A stretch of DNA of 64,000 nt from Kudoa neothunni. Taxonomy: Eukaryota > Cnidaria. The notes below the pieces were generated by a model. That model saw only the letters and a program-made list of their open reading frames with translations. It searched no databases and was not told the origin of the DNA. Position numbers and translations under genes: made by a program. Location: contig OZ199838.1 of assembly GCA_964304625.1 (NCBI GenBank), positions 2,604,001-2,668,000 on the forward strand, in the 5' to 3' direction. Shown here piece after piece: positions 1 through 14,492 of the stretch (position 1 is its first letter; each line of letters begins with the position of its first letter).

Positions 1-314
1 GCAATTCGTCGGGAATAATGCTAGAGACGTAACCCGTTTCAAAAATAATCTAAAGTCAACGCTGGGATCATAATATTTGGACAAGACTATTTTTTTATTT
101 TTCCGCACACACATTGTCGCGGGTGAAACAAACGAAAATCGATTAAACTTTACGATTGTCTTTGAAAGAATTATAAGAGACCATTACAAAATCTATAATT
201 CTATTCTTGGGAAGTTTTAAGCTATCCCTTTTTGAAGAATTCCTTGCACTTTTTAGAGTTTTTTAATATCTGACATTAATATATAAACAAGAGGGAAGAC
301 ATTATTAATATAAG

Positions 315-438
315 ATGCCATGGATTGTACACAACTGAAAGAACTTTTCTGGGGACAACAATTGAATGTGCCATCAACGATCCCAATGGTCATATAGACA
401 GAATGTTTGAGATGTATCAGATTTTTCTTAATTGTAAA
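315..438 (+). CDS. candidate internal exon of an unidentified gene
   Basis: A 41-codon open stretch lies between an AG acceptor (ends 314) and a strong GTAAGA donor (starts 439). The reading includes the segment ECAINDPNGHIDRMFEMYQ and looks protein-like rather than AT-rich chance coding. I do not recognise the family. No flanking exon is evident in the first 300 bases or over the next 2 kb, so it is either an exon of a gene with longer introns that begins outside the window or a relic. An alternative donor (GTAAAA) follows about 42 bases later in the same open frame. Confidence 0.35.
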
Positions 439-2909
439 GTAAGAAATCTACTATTATCATCAGGACCAGATTTAGGCAGGTAAAATTTCTCTCTTAACAT
501 TGTTTTTAAATTATTATAAACATCATGTAATGATATTGTTTCAATATTCATTCGCTTAAGAATACCTTTTATATATGATGTTTTTGACATATTTGGAATA
601 TCTCACTAGGTTTTAATTATTCCAGATCACATTATAAAGTTTTTCTGAAAGGTATGCAGTGTTTTCGGCAATATTATTTATACAAAGTCTATGAATTTTT
701 TATTTGTTTCTTCAAAATTTATATGATCACGAAATCCCAACTCATTAATTGATTTAATTTCATTCATTGGAAACGACCTCAACTATCCTATACATGTCTT
801 TATTTAGCATCTCAAATGTTTAATATTCGTATTTTAATAATCAGTGGCGTAGAAATAATTGCCGTAATACAGTAGCAGTAGCGCACGGTTATTGTGCATT
901 TTTAAAAATAGTGTCGAAAATTCAAAATATATGAACTAATTATAGACATAAATCGTAAGATAAGCGTAAAATATATCGATAAATATAATTATAGAATTAA
1001 GAAATAATTTTTTAATTGGGAAAAATAGGAGTGCATGCTTATTACGCACTTGAAATCTGTTGTTTGATCACGTTGGCATGGTTAATTTGCAGTAGGAAAA
1101 TAGGAAAAATTATCATTTACTTTAAGAAAACATGTAGATTATTAAATAATTGGAAAAATTAGGAACTAAGAGTGACTCTAAAGCGAATATTGTTAGTCGC
1201 TCCGGTCCTAAAATAGTCACCACATTGAATACAATTGTATAAATAAAATAAAAAAATTAAAACTGCTCGATATAAGAATGAATGGATCGAACTTTCGACA
1301 ACGAGAAATATAAAGCTGTCCAGATAGAACAATATAATAGGAAAATAAATTAGCCAATGACATAAAGGACGGCACGAATGACAACACTCCTATAACTGCC
1401 GATCGAGGACGGTTCCATGAGTTTTCTTCGAGAGTTGGTCTAAAAATGAACAAATTAAATAAAAAATCTAAAAGAAATAGAGAAATTATTTAAGATCCAT
1501 CCAGCCGAAATGTTGGAACCCATTACAAAGTTAAATTTTTCCTTTTGTAAAATAAAATAAACTTCGTTTAAATCAAGAGAAATAACAGATTTCTTGTTTA
1601 AAAATAATTCTGTCTTAAACTACCTTAATTATTTTCAAGATAATACGTGAAAAATAAAAATTATTAAGAAAATTTTTCAGATCTCTATATTAGAGTTATT
1701 AATAGTGCATCGAATGAATGAATAAATAAAAAAACAGAAAAAGTGGTCGCACATCCACCAAATTTTCCTTTATATGTTCACGCGTTAAAGCGTGGATATT
1801 AAGTAGTGTAGGGTTATTAGGCACTCGAGTCTTTGTCCCAAAAAGTGCGTAGTATCCCTGCACAAATGCAAGTAGTTAAATTATATCTCGTTGTCTTAAG
1901 AGATTCTTTAGATAGGTTTTCATTCCCGCCAATCTTTTTTCGGAAATAAATGAGGCTCGCACGTCGTATTATTTTCAATGAAACCTCCCTATAACGGAAA
2001 TAAAACAGTTTATAGTAAACAAATATTCATATACTTGATTATTATTTTAAGAATAAATTTTCACTAATTATAAATAGTATATAGCATCTAACTGAGAAAA
2101 TCATTCTAGTTTCAAGTATCTGATCCGTTTGTACGATTATAAAATATCTAAATCTACCAAAGGATTGTATTACTGATAATAAAGTGAATAGTTACATTAA
2201 CATTAAGTATATTTTGATAATCATAATATTTTATAATATTTCATGATATGTGCGATAATTTTTAATATTAAGTCGTAGACTCAACAGTCACGCTTGTGGA
2301 TTCCTCTCGTAGTCGTTTACTCCTCCAATTATATCTCTTGTATATTTATAATCACTATTTAGTACAAACATGATTATAAATATTGTCTACATGATTTCTC
2401 AACTTTTTTGATAATCATATAACCTGTAATTATTTTCCTATGCATCGATAAGTTGTATGAAATTTATAATTTTATTGACAATGAAAAAAATAATAAACAC
2501 CTTATTTGATTGATAATTTTACCAAGGTAGAAATAGTTATGTAGATAACTACAAAAAAATTTTCTTCAACAAAAATTTAAAGAACTAAAGTTCACGTAAT
2601 GTTATGTTATGTTATGTGTAACAAGTATTCATTGTTAATTATACAAAAAATAAAAAAATATTTTATACTATTTTTTCTTGAATATATTAAGCATATCTAT
2701 ATAAAATACATAAGGAATTTTTTCCTAATTAAATTTCAAGCGTTATATTTACTTTACAATATGTGAAATACCATTGCCTAAGAAATAAACGTTACTGGTC
2801 ATATTCGTGTATAATTGTCGCCAAACGCTTCAGATGGAGTTAAAAAAATACACATAATTAATATAAACACATAAACAATAAAATATTGTACAGAAAATAA
2901 AAATCGTCT
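439..2909. other. noncoding stretch, no gene seen
   Basis: AT-rich sequence in which I find no exon with convincing splice signals. A short ATGTT pentamer run lies near 2599-2617, and a lone transposon-end-like motif (cagtggcgtag) sits near 844. Confidence 0.5.
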
Positions 2910-5900
2910 TCACGTGGCAGGAAATAGCTTTTCCAATTCATTATCAATATAATTGGCAATGGTTTTGGCAAACTGAAATTTGTTTGTTTTTGTTGTTGTT
3001 GTACGATTTGAAATAGCCAACGCTACAACATTAACAACATTATCTTTGTACAGATCGGAACACTCAAAAGTGTCGATCATATTTGGAGACCATTGTTTTA
3101 GAGCCACATCACGTATTACATTAAATGGGATGTGTATGGACGATTGGTTGAAATAATCAATCTCCACAGAGTCACCTTTTACATTAAAATTGATATTGAA
3201 GGCTATTTCAACGATTGATGGGTAGAAATTCAAGAAAAAAGGCAAATAACTAATGCAATAAAGTGGTTGATAATCTTCAGATATCAAATCAGTCTTATAA
3301 ATCATTTCTTTTCTATTTATAAATTAAAGCTAGATAAATTATCGTGAATATTACTTGACAGCAGACAGAGTTGGACCACCATCGCTACAATTGATAGAAT
3401 AATCCTTATAAACCCGCAAGATAAGTTCGAAATGGATAAAAAAGTTTTTAATAATTTCATGAAAATCGTCAATTTCTACGACATTTACGGAAAATTAAAA
3501 AACACTACGACAATAAGTTGATACTCGTTGTATACAAATGAACAAGTGGGGCCACTTCTATATGCTTTAATAGTCGATTCAACATTTTCAACTTTGTGCA
3601 CTCCTCCACGGTGATCAAGTTATCTACATAGATCTTAATGTAAAAATCACTCTAAAAATCGATTACTTTTCTGTACAGAATAAAACACATTGTAATAGTT
3701 TTGGTCTTTATTTCCAAATGGATAAGCACATTGTGAAATGTGTTGATCGATTTTCTCCCGAATGTGTTCGAAATAGCTGATGTAGATGTGGCGAACGAAA
3801 CAGTCAACATAGGGGAACCATTCTGCTTTGTTTTTATACTTAAAAGAAAGCTCCAACAGTGGCGAAAGTATTTTTTGCTTAAAATCTAAATTTCACCACT
3901 TTGACAAAATCAAACATAAATTTTCATTACCTTTAACAAAAAACCCTACATCTACAAACGCAGGCTTCGGTATCCAAAATGAACTGTTAACGGCCCAACT
4001 TATTATAATCTCGCACTAATATTTAAAATTACATCAATACAAACAATATTTTGGCGGTGGTTATTCTCTTGACTAACAAAATAATATCCTATTTTATTAT
4101 AATCTCACGAAAAAATCATTCATACATGTGATAAGAACAATGAAAGTAATAGTTATTATTTAATCAAAAAATAAGTGATTTCTCGATAAAAATGATTAAT
4201 TGTACATGCATTTTAGATAAATTAAGAATGAAATTTTTCTCAAAGAATAACCACTACCATTTACCTTTTTTATTGGATTAGAAAAAAATTAGAAAACTTA
4301 CCACCGAATGTAATGATTCGCAATCGATATCAATTGCATTAACCCACAGATCACAAGAAGTGGTTTGTTCGGACTGCTCTTCAGGACCACTACAAGACCT
4401 ATTTCCCACAACCACCTCAAAAAACGAAGGCGCATATAAGGTTCTTATGGAGTCATCAACACTGACATTCGAAAGTTTCTGTTTGATTTCTTCGACCAAC
4501 CTACCAGCCCGTTTGCCGCCATCACAAAGCAGACATATCACTGACGTAGCATTCTTGAGTGCAATCTCTGTATTTTTATTCCACATATGTACATCATGCA
4601 CACTAAGTGCATTTATAGTAACGGAGAGTTTCGATGATTCATTGAAACAACCATTTAATATGTCACTCAAACCGAGATTGCAGTCGATAACAACTTTTCT
4701 TCCATACGAATCGTTATCGCAATGTGTGTTAGTATAACCGTAGAGAAATTGTTGGCAACTTGCGTAGAGAGCGGAAAAACACTCTTCTGTTGAAGTCACA
4801 TCAGCTCGAAACAGCTTCAGATAAATTAAGTGCATAAGGTTGTTTACATTGGGGGAGTGAGTTTGTAGCATAGGTGTGTGGATTAAATTATCGAATACAA
4901 TCACACAATTGCACCAAGGGGATGCAGATTGTAAATTGTAGTGAGATTTGTCTGAGAGTTCCATTTCATAAACGTTAAATGTTTTGTTGGCAATAAGACG
5001 ATTGAACCAAAGCGATTGAAAATCACTTAAATAATTTATTTTCCGTTTCTTTCCTTGATACATTGGAGTGGTGTTGAGTTGTTGCTGTTGTTGTTCAGCG
5101 TCACAACTAATGTCTCGACTATACTTGGGGTCATCAGCAGAAGTCGATAAAAACCAACCACGCCGAATTATTTCGCTGTGGATGTCAGTAATGAGTTTCT
5201 GAATAGTATTATCCAACATTGATTTCACATATTTGTCCGCCAACTCAGACAATCCCACAATTTTATTAATGTCACGTTGGGCTGAATTAGTTAATGTGTT
5301 TTCCGACTCAGATGACCCATAGCTATGAGCTACGTCTTTTCTAGAGTGACCCACCGAACTGTAGGAAGTATCGTAAAGCGATCTGGTCAAAGTATGCAAA
5401 ATGGAATCAATAGAAGTGTTTTCTTTAAAAGGTTCCGCTACAACTGAAGTACTGTTGATTGAATCGATAGTTTCAACCGTTTCATCTACAAAAAAAAGCA
5501 TTGAAACATTGTCACGAAATACGAAAAAATGAAAATTTGAACAAACCTTGTTTAATTGGATCTTTTTGTTGCAACAAATTACGCGAAGTATCTGTCGGAA
5601 ATGTACTGACATTGGATATAAAATGAACAGGGGAAGTTGAATCAGAATTGACTCTAGTAGAAGTGTTTCTAACTGCAAACAAGTCGGTTTTAATATCTGA
5701 TGCACTGACATTGTTCAACCAATCCAAATTTGAAACAGGTACAAAGCTAGGTTTCATATCACTAACGTTATTCGAAAAGGAAGACAACAACGAATCAGCA
5801 TTCGATTTGACTTCATCTTTAGCAGCGGTGCTTAACAAAGTAGACACAGAATTATTAAATGACAGAGTGTTAGAATCAGGGGGAGCAATGCTGAAGGAAT

Positions 5901-8900
5901 TGTTCACGAGATGAGAATTTGTATAGATTTGTGTTTGATCGAATGAAGGCATTGTGGAATCGGCTTGTGAAAAAGAAATTGAGAGCTGACCCTCAAGAAG
6001 TCTTCCAATGTGAATATTAAATAAAAACTGGCTGATGGGGTAACGATTGTAGTTGGAATCAAAAATCGAGGCAGGCTCTGACGATCTGCTTAGTATGTGG
6101 AAAAGAAATGCATTGTAAACAAATTGATTAACGCTGTAGCAATTGTTATTGCTATCTCTGACAAAATCACTATGTCGGCCAGTTGTCAGACCAAGCACGT
6201 TGTTGATAAATGTATCACTATTACAACCTCTCCACAAGTCGAAATTAGCCGCGAAAACTGGATCCTTCAACAATGGCAGAATACAACGAGGTCGATTTAG
6301 TTGATCATACACTACTGCACCTCTTCGAGAATATTTAAAACATTCGATAATTGTTCTGTCATTCAAAAGAGAACTGCACAAATGACCTACACCCCTAATG
6401 TCAGTGACGAGCTGTTGGTCACCATCAAAACTATATCGATTGTCTGTAGAATTCAACACATTGGACGTAGTGATGTCGAAAATAAACTGATCCAGTGGAT
6501 ATGAAACTCCATTGGAATCCACTAGACAACACGTCTCCGAATAGTCATCATTAGGTGATTTGAAACAAAAACTTAAAAGAGGGTTTTGTTTAAATTGCCA
6601 CAGTGGTAATTTAATGTTATTTATCTCAATACAATTGTTAATTGTAGAGTTCGTTTCGGACAGCTTTAGATTGAGGTTGAAACCACTTGAAACAACATCC
6701 CACAAAGGAATGGCTAACTGGTTTTCACTTAAAATAGTTGTTCCTTGTCTCAACTCTCGAAGTTGAATCAAAATATTGATATCTTTAAGCAGTAAAGCTT
6801 TATCGTGTTTGCCGCCTTTAGTGTCAATGATTTGAATTGACGAAAAATCATTCCGTCCTGTGGCTAAATTATTTTGTGAAAGTGGAATAGAGTTCTTTTG
6901 GCTTAAAACCAGATCAGCATATAAATTCCCTTAATTAAAAAAGTAGTTAATTTATGAGTATGTAATCGAATCAATTCACCTTTGAGAACGGAGACATCTT
7001 CTAATGCATCCTCATAAATGTAGGAAGATGTTCCCAAGTTTTGTGCGAATTTTACGAGTTGTTCCTCGGCCGCCTCATCAATACAAAACGAGTATGTGGA
7101 AAACACATTCACACTAGGTATTTCAATGAACAATGTGGGAGTTGTGATGATCTAAATGGTTGATTATCGGAAGTTGTGTTATTTTGTTAAATACTTCGGA
7201 TAAAGTGACATTTTTACCAGCTAAATCTAGGTTATTCAGCACGGCGATATCCATGCTAGCTATAATTTCGTAATTGAGTGAACTGATCTTTATGTTAATG
7301 TGGTTAGGTGAGGAAGATGAATTGGCGGGGATCGAAACAGAATGGATAAACTTTTTCAACTAAAAAATTATATAAATATCTCAATCTGTATTTATACATT
7401 AAAAAATAACCATATCATCCGAGAATATTCCAAACGAATAGGTGACCATATCGGGGAGCATCTGAACGATACCTTTACCATGAGAGGAGTACGAACGTTT
7501 GAGTTTGTTCATACAATTCCTTCTCATCTGAACAAAATAACAATCTACAACTAATCACTGCAAGAATATATTACATGAGATGATTGCTCCGCAATCAAAC
7601 ATCTCACAAGATATGGAAACCTTTGACTAAAATAATTCACTGTGTGTAATCAAACAAGACACTTTTGTTGTACCTTAACAACCAAAAATACTCGTATGAC
7701 CTATCACTATGATAGAAATAGTACAAACAGATGGTCCATTCGATGGGTTCAGATTTGAAAATATAGGCTGGCAACGTGCTGAGCATTCTAATAACATTTG
7801 TTTAGTTAATTTGAACGAGAGATTGTTAGAGATGGAGAATTACGAAACAAATTCCACATTGTTCACAAAATTCAACAACATTTCGTACATCTTATATTCG
7901 ATAATGGTGGACAATGGTTTACAAAACTAATAAAAAATTAATCATTTAACGAATGTTGGGGTTTGGGGCGATAATTTCCTCAAAATAACCCAAGCATTTT
8001 ACATCTATTACTATTTTAATGATCGCATAAATAATTGAATTAAACATATAAATATAAATTGGCGTACAGCTCATGATAATTTTTAATATCGAGTTATAGA
8101 TACGTTTTTTTTCAATTTAGTTTCGGCAAGGTTTGTAAAGATTATTTATAATTAAGAATAATTTTGCGTCAGCTTGAAATTATGTCGTACGGCACAAATT
8201 ATAAAGTTTATTTTCTAAGAATGGTTTTAAAAAGTTGAATCTAGGTGATTATTAAAAGCACGAAATTAACTCAGAATCCACTAAAAAAATATGAATAAAA
8301 ATTGGCATCACGGCAAAATTATTATTCGAAAAAAAAGCATTATGTTATGAACTATGAGAATAATAGACTGACGCATACACTTACGAGGAATCTTAGGCCC
8401 TTAACAATAAAACCCCATATTAACCAAGTACAAAGATGGCGGGATCGTTGTTGAATTTGTTGATCATTTCGATGCAACTTGCCAATGCACTTAGATTGGC
8501 TTTCCTGTTGTAGGACTCGACGGTATTTTCGTTGAGAAATGCATGGCAAAATATGTAAAATCTAAGCATAATAACAGTGAGACTTATCTATTATCTTGAA
8601 CGAAATAACCTTCCCATTTGCTCAACTATCTCACACACCTCCTGGGTGAATAATTGCTGTTGAGTGATATCCTCAACAAATATGAATATAAGATAAAAAT
8701 AAATAGCTTCGATTTTTCATACCTTAACAATTGCGCGAAACCTATTGAACAAAAAGTCGTACCACACAGGCTGAATTTCGATATCGGGTGGAAGTTGATA
8801 AGCCACACGCTGCAACAAATGTTTCATCGTGTATTTCAGAGCGGACACAGTTCTCAATTCGGAGGGTAAAGGAAGCGCCTATTAATCAACACAATCAGTG

Positions 8901-9228
8901 ATGTAAAAAACACCATCATGAACATTATAAAGCTGCATTACTTGATCGGCAGATGATCTCACAAATTCTTTCACCAAATACAACTCATCAGCACAGTTTA
9001 AACTATCCCGAAGATTCTACGGGAAACCTTCAATTTTGGAAAAATTTCAAAAAGTGTTTACTTTATTTTTCTCGTAGTAATTGATGAGATTGTGAGTCGA
9101 ACGTGTTTCTATCTCCTAAAACGTAAATTATTAAGCAATCATCGTGATCTTGTTATCACTCTGGCACTGCACATAGTTTCACATGTTCCAAAAATTTTTC
9201 CTTGGTTTTGCTTATTTCCAGCACTCAT
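2910..9228 (-). CDS. MCM3AP: SAC3/GANP-domain protein (MCM3AP / xmas-2-like mRNA export factor)
   Basis: Nuclear-pore-associated scaffold of the TREX-2 mRNA export complex. The first exon (ATG at 9228) carries the family signature GTCETMC. It is followed by VKEFVRSSADQ, LPSELRTVSAL and WYDFLFNRFRAI, which match the canonical Sac3 motifs (GTCxxMCPExE, EYSRSSAD, LPxELRP, DFxxDRxRAI). I place exons at 9228-9160, 9115-9062, 9016-8942, 8878-8723, 8671-8610 and 8561 to about 8435, then about 7930 to 7737, 7550-7400, 7341 down to about 6985, and about 6870-5547, 5485-4302, 3862-3659 and on to the TGA at 2910. The junctions use GT-AG introns of about 43-120 bp. The total is roughly 1,500 residues. 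A long C-terminal half after SAC3 favours GANP over SAC3D1 or LENG8, but I cannot align that half in detail. The N-terminal FG region of vertebrate GANP is absent here or lies upstream. The join near 8430-8385 is unresolved (see findings). Confidence 0.8.
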
Positions 9229-12087
9229 TGCTTTGCGTGAAACCAAAGAAACCGCTGAAACAGATCAATTAGGTGCTGTGATCTGCGTGCGCATTTGATA
9301 TTTATTATGTTTTTGAGAAATGCCCTCTATAAATAACCTTACAATTATTTAAAAAATATATAAATTGATTTAAATCCCACTTTAATTTAAAATAATGAAT
9401 CCATTTGGGTTATGTTTACATTCAGCACCATTAAAATTGTTAAGTATATTTTCTATTTTGTAAGTGTTTGTAAAAAAACTCGAAAATAATTTTGGTGGAA
9501 ATTTTGGAATAATTTGTAATTACAAAAAATGTATTTATTCCAAAAAAGTTATGGACTAGAACAAACATTAATCTTTTTAAAATTAATACAGTGCAACCAG
9601 GGGCTTTCGCCTATAATTCGTTCTAGAAGTGTGTTCGAACCATGTCCGATTTCAGAAAAACTGGCCCAAAATTCCCCCATTTTTTCAATTTTTCTCTGAA
9701 AATTTGAATAATCGCAAAATAATGTTTCAAAAGGGAGAAGCTACTGAAAATTCACAAAAAATGTAAATTAATCGTTGTTGGCTTCGTTATCAGAAACCTT
9801 CGAACAGATAATTTTATACTTGGAGCAAGCCTTATTTCAAAATAAATATCTGCAGTAGAAGTTCGTCGAAGGCAAGTTACAATTATACATTTAGTAATTA
9901 ATTCTTAGGACCCACGTGGTACAGAAATTGGGCCTGGAAAGAACATGCCAAAATTTTTTGATTGTTTCATTATTCTTAGCGATAAAACGCAGTTTTGTTA
10001 TGACTCTGAACCATTTTGGAATTCTCGCGAGAAGTGTTATGTGTGTTGGAATTGTGTATGCTTGATTTTTAAAAAAGAACTCCGACATTGGTGATATCCG
10101 ATGCTAAGTTATCAATTTAAAAAAATTCGATTTTAATTAATTCCTAAATAAATTAAAACTTAACTCAATATTATTTACTTGAGTAATTTTGCTGAATTTT
10201 AATGAATGAGCGGTCGTGTACAAACATAAAATCTCATTTAGGTATAGTTGATATGTTTGATTCAAACATCGAAAGAGGCTGTATTAGAATTATTTTAAAT
10301 TTAATTGATTGATTGATTGATTGAATAGGCTCAAAAAGGAATTATGATTAATTGGATTTTCAGTGATCATCTTTTTAGCATTGTTTACCGGAAAATATAG
10401 CGCATATTTACTTTAACTAACTGTGATTAACGCTTTTACGGAACCACCTAAACCATCAAAAGCGATAGAATGTAATGCTTTACATTAGATAATCCTATTG
10501 GAATAAGAAGAAAAACAAGAATAAATGGGATATTTTCAATACGTCGACCAAGTGACGTCACAACTTTGAAATTTCTGAGTTAATTAAAAATTTACATAAC
10601 ATTTATACATATAATTAAATATTAGTTCGGATTTAAAAAAAATATATAATTTGGCCTAATGTCCAATTGGGGTCGGCACCGCTGTTTTGGACTCCCAATA
10701 ATTTTCCCCATGCAAAATAACGGAAATTAGTTTAGCCTGTTACTGCGCACCAAATATATGATTATTTTTTTCTTTATGGAAAAACATGCATACCTTGTGT
10801 TTATAAAATATAGCAAATAAATATTAAATATAGTAATACCAAAGAAACATAATATAGACATTTTTTCTTTGTCATACGGTAGATTATAGAGTTCTTTTTT
10901 GATGACGTTCGCACAATTTGATTAAGCGACACTTCTTCTAGAATTTCTTTTCTTCTCCATTTTTGCTCCAACTGGATTTATTCTGAATACCCCTTCTATA
11001 TGTGTTCGATCAAAAAATTTTTTCTGACTTTAAATTTTTGGTCGAACTACGCTCCGAGACTGCACTGATTGTTTTACATTTCGAATTTTATCACCGGCTA
11101 ATATGCGTATGCGATATATCATAAAATGAAACCATTCACGAAGAGTTATGCGATGAAAATATTCCATATGAGGACAATTTAAAACGAAAAATTAACACGA
11201 TAATTGCAACAAAATTATTATACATTGTTCTTTGGCGTAATTAGCTAATATGGTTAAATAAAATTTATTATTGTTATCTATATAATAAAAATCCATATTA
11301 CTGGTATATATTTTTTAATTTTACATACAAAGATAACAGATAACTAAAAATCTATTATTATTATTATTATTATTATTATTGAAAAGTTTTCTGTGACTAA
11401 ATGATCATAACAATTTAAATTCAGTATTACATGTGTCTTAATCAATTTTACATGTAATTCAGGCTATAATATTTTAAAACTTGACATTTTTAATATATAT
11501 ATATTATCATTGAAGGATTTAAAAATTTATTTAATAGTGATGGTGGATTTTTTAACGTGCTTCATTTATTCTCGATAAGCTGTGAAAAGGTATCCTTTGC
11601 TGATCAGGAAGTATAAGATAATTTAGGAAAAATTAATAATCATCTCGTCATAAAACTACAGAGGACTAAATAAATAGTTAAAAATAACAAACAATCAACA
11701 AATAGATTCAAGGATAAATTGATATAGCATTTAAAGCTATGCCAAATATCGAAATGTATTTGGCTAAGCTAAAAAATATTAGGTCGAATAATTTCTATTA
11801 AATTGCGCTAGCATATGAACAAAAAAGTCGAATAAAATTTTTATACTATTTTGTAAACCGATTAATGTAATTTTGAGTAACACATTTTCATATGACTTAA
11901 AATATAGTCATTTTTTCGACAATCATAATATTTAGTTATTTTTGAAGGTTCTCGAGCCCAATATATTCATGAACATAGAAAGGAAACATGAAACAAAAAA
12001 TATGATTTTATTTACAAAAAATTTAGTAAATGCTATTAAAAAGTCCATAAGCCTAAATATATATTTCGGCGAAGTTCGTAAGAAAAA
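9229..12087. other. intergenic, repeats only
   Basis: This separates the divergent GANP and COG2 genes. I see no exon with good splice context. It holds an ATTG tetranucleotide run near 10307-10324 and a TTA trinucleotide run near 11351-11381. A short GC-richer patch lies near 10660-10715. Confidence 0.5.
11351..11381. repeat. TTA/TAT trinucleotide microsatellite
   Basis: About ten uninterrupted copies of a TAT/TTA unit in intergenic DNA. Confidence 0.9.
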
Positions 12088-14492
12088 ATGGAGATGAATG
12101 ATCCGTTGTATTGTGAGATTTCTTGCCAATCTTTTTCCGATCAGAACTTTTCTATCAACGATTTTTTAATTTCATCACGATCATCGATGTCGATGGAAAC
12201 TTTGAGAGAAAAATTGGAAGACATTTATTTTACCACCAATCAAATTCTCATCCAAACAGTCTCATCAAAAATGGGACCAATCTTAACTGAATTCGATCGT
12301 AACGTAAAATTATGAATTTAATTATTTTTGTGGAATTATGTTAATAAATAGTTTACTCAGAATCTGAATAGTAGGACTTATTTTACTAAAATTCATGAAT
12401 GGAGTCTCAAATTCAAAGTTAATGTAGTGTTGTATCGTATATTATATTATAATTGGCATTTTTAGATGTTGTTAGTGGATTATGAATCTATTAGAACAAT
12501 GGTAAAAGAATATTTCACTTATCAGCACATGCTGGAACAATCGACTGTAAATTTTATGGAATAAGCACGTTTCTCAGCAGATAAAAATACATAGGCTTTA
12601 ATTCGATATTACCAAGCAGTGTCACGTAAAATTACGCCACTAATTAACAAATGTGAATGTATCACAGAGAGAATGGAATCTACCGGATCCATACATAAAA
12701 TAATGTATCCCACAATTAGATTTTTCTTTGTCAATTCATTCTAGTGTTTACGCTAACGAGCTCACTGAAGAATATCTACAATTTAGGTCGCTTTTAGTGG
12801 ACCATCTTCCTAAATCTTTAATAAAAGTGCTCCATTGATTTCGAATAGCCTCCTACTAATAGTTTGGTAATGTAGGATGTGAGAAATTTTCAAACTAAAC
12901 ACAAAGAGCTCTTACAATCAATAATCAAAAAATTGATAAGTTTTTTATTGGATTCATCGAATTCTTCATCCACCACTCTAACAACGAGTAGTGATGATGA
13001 GAATATCGGTTTATTTATCGACCGAATTCATCAATTGAAGTTGGAAATGGTTCTTATTGATTTATTGCAGGGCAATTATTTGAATCCATTTTTTAAAAAC
13101 GTATTATTCAAAATTATTTTCTGTTTGATAAGTTAATTTAATTGTCCCATCCATCCAGCTAGAAACTGAGACTAATATGAGCTATATTTTTGAACGAACT
13201 CTCACCACATACACTCAAATGAATATTCTTATGCGAAATGAACTCTTTCGGTTCGAAATAGCCAAGATAATCCTTAATAAGTTGTTAAGTTTTTTCGAAA
13301 AATTCCATCCCAATGTGTTTATATCTGAGCATCCTGATCAATTCTACACAGTGAGTCCTTGATAATTCTTTAAACAGCCAACTTTGATATACATTTAATT
13401 AGAATTATAAACTGTTTACGGAATTTATTGAAAACATGCCTCCACGCCTAACAACTTCAAAAATATATCAAATTTTCAAACACAAATGGAATATTCTAGT
13501 ATTTTTCCATTTTCGGTAGGTTTGATATCTTTTTTTGGTGTTTGAATTATTATGACTTATTCCGGTTGGTTAATTGTTAATTAAGGCGAAAAAGTATTCA
13601 AACTCAATTTTCCCAAATCTCGTTTGATTTAAATAATTTGTCCAGTATGATTTTCTGTTTTTTTGCTAAGTAAATAATCTTGAAACAATTTTTACTTTAG
13701 ATTGTTACAGTCAAACAGATTGCTTCCAAACATTTCAGTTGGTGCAACTGTGTTTTGATACCGAAAACACGTATTTCCTCAGTGATCTCACTGGAAAATA
13801 TTTCAATATTGTTTTAAATGTAACCTCTATTTTTCGTATTCTTATCAAATACTTTTAGTTGAATAACAATATGAAAAATGGCCTAGCAACCAATGTGAGC
13901 TAACTTATTTCTATGCCTAATAATTGTGGTTTAATTCGAAGATGAATGAAATAGTTGCCAAGATAACAACTAAAGAATCTCTCAACAAAGAACATATCCA
14001 TCAAGCTTTATTCGTCGTCATTCATATCTATCAGCAAATGACAATCTATATTAAAGATCTAAATGATTTTTTTGTTGGACACGTTTCTGCGTATATTCCA
14101 ATGGATATCTCCTCACTTTTTAACAGTATTCCACTGATGTAAATTATTGGTTGTTGAATAAAATATTTAAGTTGTTACAAACGATGTGCTACTGTCTAAT
14201 AACTCTTTTGTTCAATCCCTCAAGGGGATTTTTCTGAAGATTCTCAATCACTATGCCAATGCTTGTCCTGTATACAACTGAATATCTGTTGAAATAATAA
14301 TGGTTTATTCAGGAGTCTTCTATCATAGATGAAGATTTCTGTAACAAATTCCCAATCATCACAATTCCGAATAGGGAGAAAGCTGCGTTTGATATTGACA
14401 TGGAAAAATTAAAACGTGATCTGTTAACAACTCCACTCCCTTCCCGCGATCACATAATCGATGTTATATTTAATAGTTTCAAAAATGATTGA
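12088..14492 (+). CDS. COG2: Conserved oligomeric Golgi complex subunit 2
   Basis: Subunit of the COG tethering complex that captures retrograde intra-Golgi vesicles. The first exon (ATG 12088, donor after about 12306) has FSDQNFSINDFL followed by LREKLEDIY. This matches the COG2 N terminus (FxxExFDVDHFVxxCR...LRDDLELYY). A central exon reads HPDQFY, and the next ends KHKWNILVFFHFR, which matches NPDAFHEKY...NKKWNLPVYFQIRF of vertebrate COG2. Further exons include 12480-12540, about 12594-12705, 12762-12830, 12879-13094, 13159-13350, 13403-13510, 13701-13818 and 13942-14140. The last exon, from about 14314, ends in TGA at 14490-14492. Introns are short GT-AG types. I estimate roughly 600 residues against about 740 in human, with the linkers shortened. 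The acceptor choice around 14220 is uncertain. Confidence 0.8.

Noticed and set aside
4360-6766. Several 67-125 codon plus-strand frames
   Set aside because: All lie opposite the two long GANP exons and show no independent splice or homology support.
7709-7930. 73-codon plus-strand frame that looks protein-like
   Set aside because: The minus strand here reads the Sac3-domain exon (EYKMYEMLLNF...EFVS, then LPAYIFKSEPIEW) with matching splice sites, so the plus frame is its shadow.
8384-8440. Reassigned TAA codon (as in some ciliates) to explain in-frame stops in the GANP gene
   Set aside because: Glutathione synthetase, afadin, PRC1 and NUDC all end in TAA exactly where their families end.
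9628-9644. tRNA B-box-like motif (gttcgaacc)
   Set aside because: No A-box or cloverleaf could be drawn around it. A second such motif near 41577 also fails.
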